A DNA stretch of 9,106 bases from Verrucomicrobia bacterium UBA1412. Lineage in GTDB: Bacteria > Verrucomicrobiota > Verrucomicrobiia > Limisphaerales > UBA1412. The notes under the pieces are model-generated. The model made no database searches and was not told where the DNA came from. It saw nothing but the letters and a program-made list of their open reading frames with translations. The position numbers and the translations under genes were made by a program. The stretch lies in contig DBPU01000067.1 in the NCBI GenBank assembly GCA_002305615.1, forward strand, positions 1-9,106, given 5' to 3'. Positions 7,067-9,106 of the stretch are shown here, piece after piece; position 1 is the first letter of the stretch, and the number at the start of each line of letters is the position of its first letter.

Positions 7067-7077
7067 GTGATTATCAC
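7067..7077. repeat. 11-bp palindrome GTGATTATCAC
   Basis: A perfect inverted repeat (5 bp arms, 1 bp centre) lies in the intergenic region, nine bases upstream of the TTGACA element. The position would suit an operator for the downstream gene, and the ATCAC/GTGAT arms recall CRP/FNR-type half-sites, but the spacing is much shorter than those sites use. A chance match is quite possible. No regulator is identified. Confidence 0.25.
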
Positions 7078-7085
7078 GGCTGAGG

Positions 7086-7115
7086 TTGACAAAATGCAAG
7101 GGTTTGGTTTTCAAT
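7086..7115 (+). promoter_or_regulatory. Possible sigma-70-type promoter for the membrane protein-lpxA genes
   Basis: A perfect TTGACA at 7086-7091 is followed after 18 bases by TTCAAT at 7110-7115, which matches four of six -10 positions. It sits in the largest gap of the window (110 bp), where a new transcription unit would be expected to begin. The predicted transcript start would lie only a few bases before the ATG at 7127, which would leave almost no leader. This weakens the call, or means the mRNA is close to leaderless. Confidence 0.35.
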
Positions 7116-7126
7116 AGGCAAGTACG

Positions 7127-8062
7127 ATGGAGTCGCACAGAGAAAAGGATTTTCAAAAAAAGAGAACGACAGCATTTCTCCCATTCACTTGGAAAGGAAT
7201 TGCCCGGTTTGGCTATGCTGATCGTGTCTTCCTTTTCAGTGTAGAGACTATTGTTGCGTTTGTCTGCGCTCTCTGCGCTCTCTGGCTATTCTGCGGATCC
7301 TACTTTCCGGTAGTTACTTCCTTTGTCCAAGCTTTGCCTGAATCGCCCGCTAAAATTAGTGAAGGCCGATTGCACTGGGATGATAGAGAAGGAGCTTTAG
7401 CCCAATCTTCAAAGTTGGCTATGGTTATTAACACTTACGGTGATGCACGCGCAGGCCGTGAGTCTGACATAACTCTTGAGCTTACCGAGCATCAATTGAA
7501 GATTCATAGCTTTGGCTACTATACCGAAATACCTTATGGAAACAACGTGTTCTTCCTTAACCGCAAGCAAGCCATCCCATGGTGGCAGGCATGGATGGGG
7601 CCGGTCATTTTTTGGGTCTGGTTTATTGCCATGTTTGTTCAGATGCTATGCTGGCAGGTTTTGAGCTTTCTTTACATGTTCCCTATCAAATTAATCAGCT
7701 GGATATTAAAGAGAAAAAGAGACTGGGTTGCTTGCTACTCACTTGCCGGAGCCATTCAAATGCCAGGGGCTCTTCTGCTGGGTTTGGCTCTATTAGGGTA
7801 TGAATCCGACCTCTATAAGCTGGAAGGACTGCTCATAGCCGGTGCAATCCACTTCATCGTAGCTTTGTTCTTTCTTATTACAACTCCTCTTTTTCTTCCA
7901 CCCGGAGCTAAACCCAAACCTATTTTTTCAAGTAAACCACTCCAAACAAGCCAAAACGAAACGGATATTACCCTGCAAGATAGGAAAAAGAACCCTTTTT
8001 CAAGTCGATCTGCCAAGGCTGCAGACTCCTTTAATGGGAACAAAAAAAATCCATTTAAATAG
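7127..8062 (+). CDS. Four-TM membrane protein of unknown function (DUF1189-like topology)
   Basis: Not confidently recognised; 311 aa. The N-terminus is basic and cytoplasmic, followed by one hydrophobic helix at about 35-57. An extracytoplasmic domain of about 100 residues follows (58-157). Then come a long hydrophobic stretch (158-190, perhaps one long or two short helices), helices at about 203-225 and 234-255, and a polar cytoplasmic tail of about 55 residues. One helix, a soluble domain containing a P.KI..G.L stretch and a VINTYGD stretch, then several helices is the layout of DUF1189 proteins. The match is by feel rather than a firm motif. The tail carries KKNPF twice, at residues 287-291 and 306-310. 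The gene follows a 110-bp gap with a promoter-like element and lies 25 nt before lpxA, so co-transcription with lpxA is likely. A role in the cell envelope would fit but is inference from context only. Confidence 0.8.
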   Translation: MESHREKDFQKKRTTAFLPFTWKGIARFGYADRVFLFSVETIVAFVCALCALWLFCGSYFPVVTSFVQALPESPAKISEGRLHWDDREGALAQSSKLAMVINTYGDARAGRESDITLELTEHQLKIHSFGYYTEIPYGNNVFFLNRKQAIPWWQAWMGPVIFWVWFIAMFVQMLCWQVLSFLYMFPIKLISWILKRKRDWVACYSLAGAIQMPGALLLGLALLGYESDLYKLEGLLIAGAIHFIVALFFLITTPLFLPPGAKPKPIFSSKPLQTSQNETDITLQDRKKNPFSSRSAKAADSFNGNKKNPFK

Positions 8063-8087
8063 TATTAACTGATAGAGATACGGAAAC

Positions 8088-8900
8088 ATGATTCATCCCA
8101 CTGCCATTATTCACCCTCGGGCTCGTATTCACCCCTCCGTGCAGGTTGGTGCTTATTCTATTATTGATGAATATGTAGAGTTAGGGGCCGGATGCAAAGT
8201 TCATCATCATGTTTATTTGACAGGTCATATGACGGCCGGAGAGGACAATTTCTTCGGCGTCGGCTCTGTTATAGGCTCCCCTCCGCAAGACACTAAATAT
8301 AAAGGTGCTGTCACACGTCTCAGGATTGGTAATGGCAATGTCTTTCGCGAGATGGTCACGATTCACTGTTCCAACACTGATGCAGAAGATACTGTAATCG
8401 GGAATGAGTGTTTTTTCATGGCCAATAGCCATGTAGGACACAATGCAGTGATCGGCAATCAGGTCATCTTGGCCAATTCAGCTCTGGTTGCAGGGCACGT
8501 CACAGTCGGAGACCGTGCTTTTATATCAGGCAACACCGCTATCCACCAGTTTGTTCGAATCGGAGAACTGGCTATGATTCAAGGTGTTTCCGCTATGAGC
8601 TGTGATGTCCCCCCCTATACCACAGCATTTGATAAAAATCTTATTGCCGGATTAAATAGTGTAGGTCTGCGCCGGGCTGGTTTTTCCGCTCAAGAACGGA
8701 TGGAATTAAAGAGAGTTTATAATTTTCTTTTCCGCACCCAGCTTAAGCGAAATGACGCCGTTCATCAGGCTGAGCAACTTTTTCATCTGCCTCCATCCCG
8801 AAAAATGATAGAGTTTGTAAAATCTTCCAATCGTGCCATGCCTTGTGATGCGGAAACCCTTCATAAGGCTAACTTTAAAAACGAAAGACCGCTAGAATGA
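8088..8900 (+). CDS. lpxA: Acyl-ACP--UDP-N-acetylglucosamine O-acyltransferase
   Basis: Cytoplasmic enzyme for the first step of lipid A synthesis: transfer of a 3-hydroxyacyl chain from ACP to the 3-OH of UDP-GlcNAc. The protein has 270 aa (E. coli LpxA 262). Residues 1-170 are hexapeptide repeats (HPTAII, HPRARI, HPSVQV and so on) that form a left-handed beta-helix. NSHVGHN holds His115 and His118; His118 matches the catalytic base His125 of E. coli. AIHQF (151-155) and DVPPY (173-177) are hallmark motifs. GLNSVGLRRAGFS (188-200) opens the helical C-terminal domain typical of LpxA. Asp182 appears to align with E. coli Gly173, the acyl-length ruler position. HCSN replaces the usual HRGT after the VTIH motif. 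The start is ATG 8088, with weak Shine-Dalgarno-like bases before it. The stop overlaps the next gene by ATGA. Neither fabZ/lpxC nor lpxB is adjacent in the window. Confidence 0.93.
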   Translation: MIHPTAIIHPRARIHPSVQVGAYSIIDEYVELGAGCKVHHHVYLTGHMTAGEDNFFGVGSVIGSPPQDTKYKGAVTRLRIGNGNVFREMVTIHCSNTDAEDTVIGNECFFMANSHVGHNAVIGNQVILANSALVAGHVTVGDRAFISGNTAIHQFVRIGELAMIQGVSAMSCDVPPYTTAFDKNLIAGLNSVGLRRAGFSAQERMELKRVYNFLFRTQLKRNDAVHQAEQLFHLPPSRKMIEFVKSSNRAMPCDAETLHKANFKNERPLE

Positions 8901-9106
8901 TCACTCCTTTGCAGCTGGATTTAGTAGCCGAAGAGTTGGCCATACGCTGGAGTGATGGGACTGAGCAGTTTATTTCGCTGGAGGATTTGAGAAAAAAGTG
9001 TCCCTGCGCATGGTGTGAGAAAAACACGATTGCGGCAGCCCAAGCTCAGAAAGATTCACATAAGCCACCGTACAACAAGGAGTCTTACCAAATTCATTCT
9101 ATAGTC
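8897..9106 (+). CDS. DUF971 (GBBH-like N-terminal domain) protein, 5' part
   Basis: The first 70 codons of a gene that runs off the window; no stop is reached. The text includes LAIRWSDGTEQFISLEDLR followed by KKCPCAWCE, which is the DUF971 signature (W.DG...I....LR..CPCA.C). DUF971 is found as short stand-alone bacterial proteins, fused to Mrp/ApbC-type P-loop ATPases (as in plant HCF101), and as the N-terminal domain of gamma-butyrobetaine hydroxylase-like proteins. The cysteines (residues 35, 37 and 40) may bind a metal. The function of the stand-alone forms is not established. ATG 8897 overlaps the lpxA stop by ATGA, so translation is probably coupled to lpxA. This suggests an operon of the membrane protein, lpxA and this gene. 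Confidence 0.8.
   Translation, partial: MITPLQLDLVAEELAIRWSDGTEQFISLEDLRKKCPCAWCEKNTIAAAQAQKDSHKPPYNKESYQIHSIV

Noticed and set aside
7017..7126. Rho-independent terminator after the hyf-like operon
   Set aside because: No GC-rich hairpin followed by a T run was found; the only clear inverted repeat is the short AT-rich 11-bp palindrome.
1..9106. CRISPR arrays, insertion sequences, tRNA or rRNA genes
   Set aside because: No spaced direct repeats, transposase-like frames or tRNA-like stem patterns were seen; nearly all bases fall in the listed genes.

Overview
The window encodes most of a membrane-bound, complex I-like oxidoreductase of the group 4 hydrogenase / Hyf type, followed by a short envelope and housekeeping cluster that includes lpxA. 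All genes lie on the plus strand and are packed tightly. LpxA implies a Gram-negative bacterium that makes lipid A. A protein joining an excisionase-type helix-turn-helix to a PTS EIIA domain recalls the HTH-PtsN proteins of Chlamydia. This suggests the PVC superphylum (perhaps Verrucomicrobiota or a relative), but no marker gene here settles it. Several starts lack a clear Shine-Dalgarno sequence.

Positions 1-7016 hold the oxidoreductase. In order: the C-terminal part of a HyfB/NuoL-like antiporter-type subunit (cut by the window start), the HTH-EIIA regulator, HyfC (NuoH-like), HyfE (NuoK-like), HyfF (NuoN/M-like), a HyfG-like NuoC-NuoD fusion, and a fused ferredoxin/small subunit (HyfH+HyfI, NuoI-NuoB-like). 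The hyfC/hyfE/hyfF/hyfG junctions are ATGA overlaps, so no hyfD lies where E. coli has it. The membrane arm therefore has two visible antiporter-like subunits, HyfB and HyfF.

The main result is that the HyfG-like subunit is not a hydrogenase catalytic subunit. The two CxxC motifs that bind the Ni-Fe site are lost: Ala197 and Thr200 replace the first pair, and the C-terminal motif ends in SYCGFDL, with Asp492 in place of the last Cys. The small subunit still has all four proximal-cluster cysteines and the ferredoxin domain keeps two four-Cys motifs. The electron wire is therefore intact but should not end in H2 chemistry. This fits the energy-converting hydrogenase-related (Ehr) complexes, seen as intermediates between group 4 hydrogenases and complex I. 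Their substrate is unclear. The likely role is ion pumping coupled to oxidation of a carrier such as ferredoxin, with an unknown partner.

The EIIA-type regulator sits inside this operon between hyfB and hyfC. It keeps the phosphorylatable histidine, which suggests that carbon or nitrogen PTS signalling controls the complex.

Positions 7017-7126 are a 110-bp gap with a promoter-like TTGACA element and an 11-bp palindrome. After it come a four-TM membrane protein of unknown function (DUF1189-like topology), lpxA, and the first 70 codons of a DUF971 protein that overlaps lpxA by ATGA and runs off the window.
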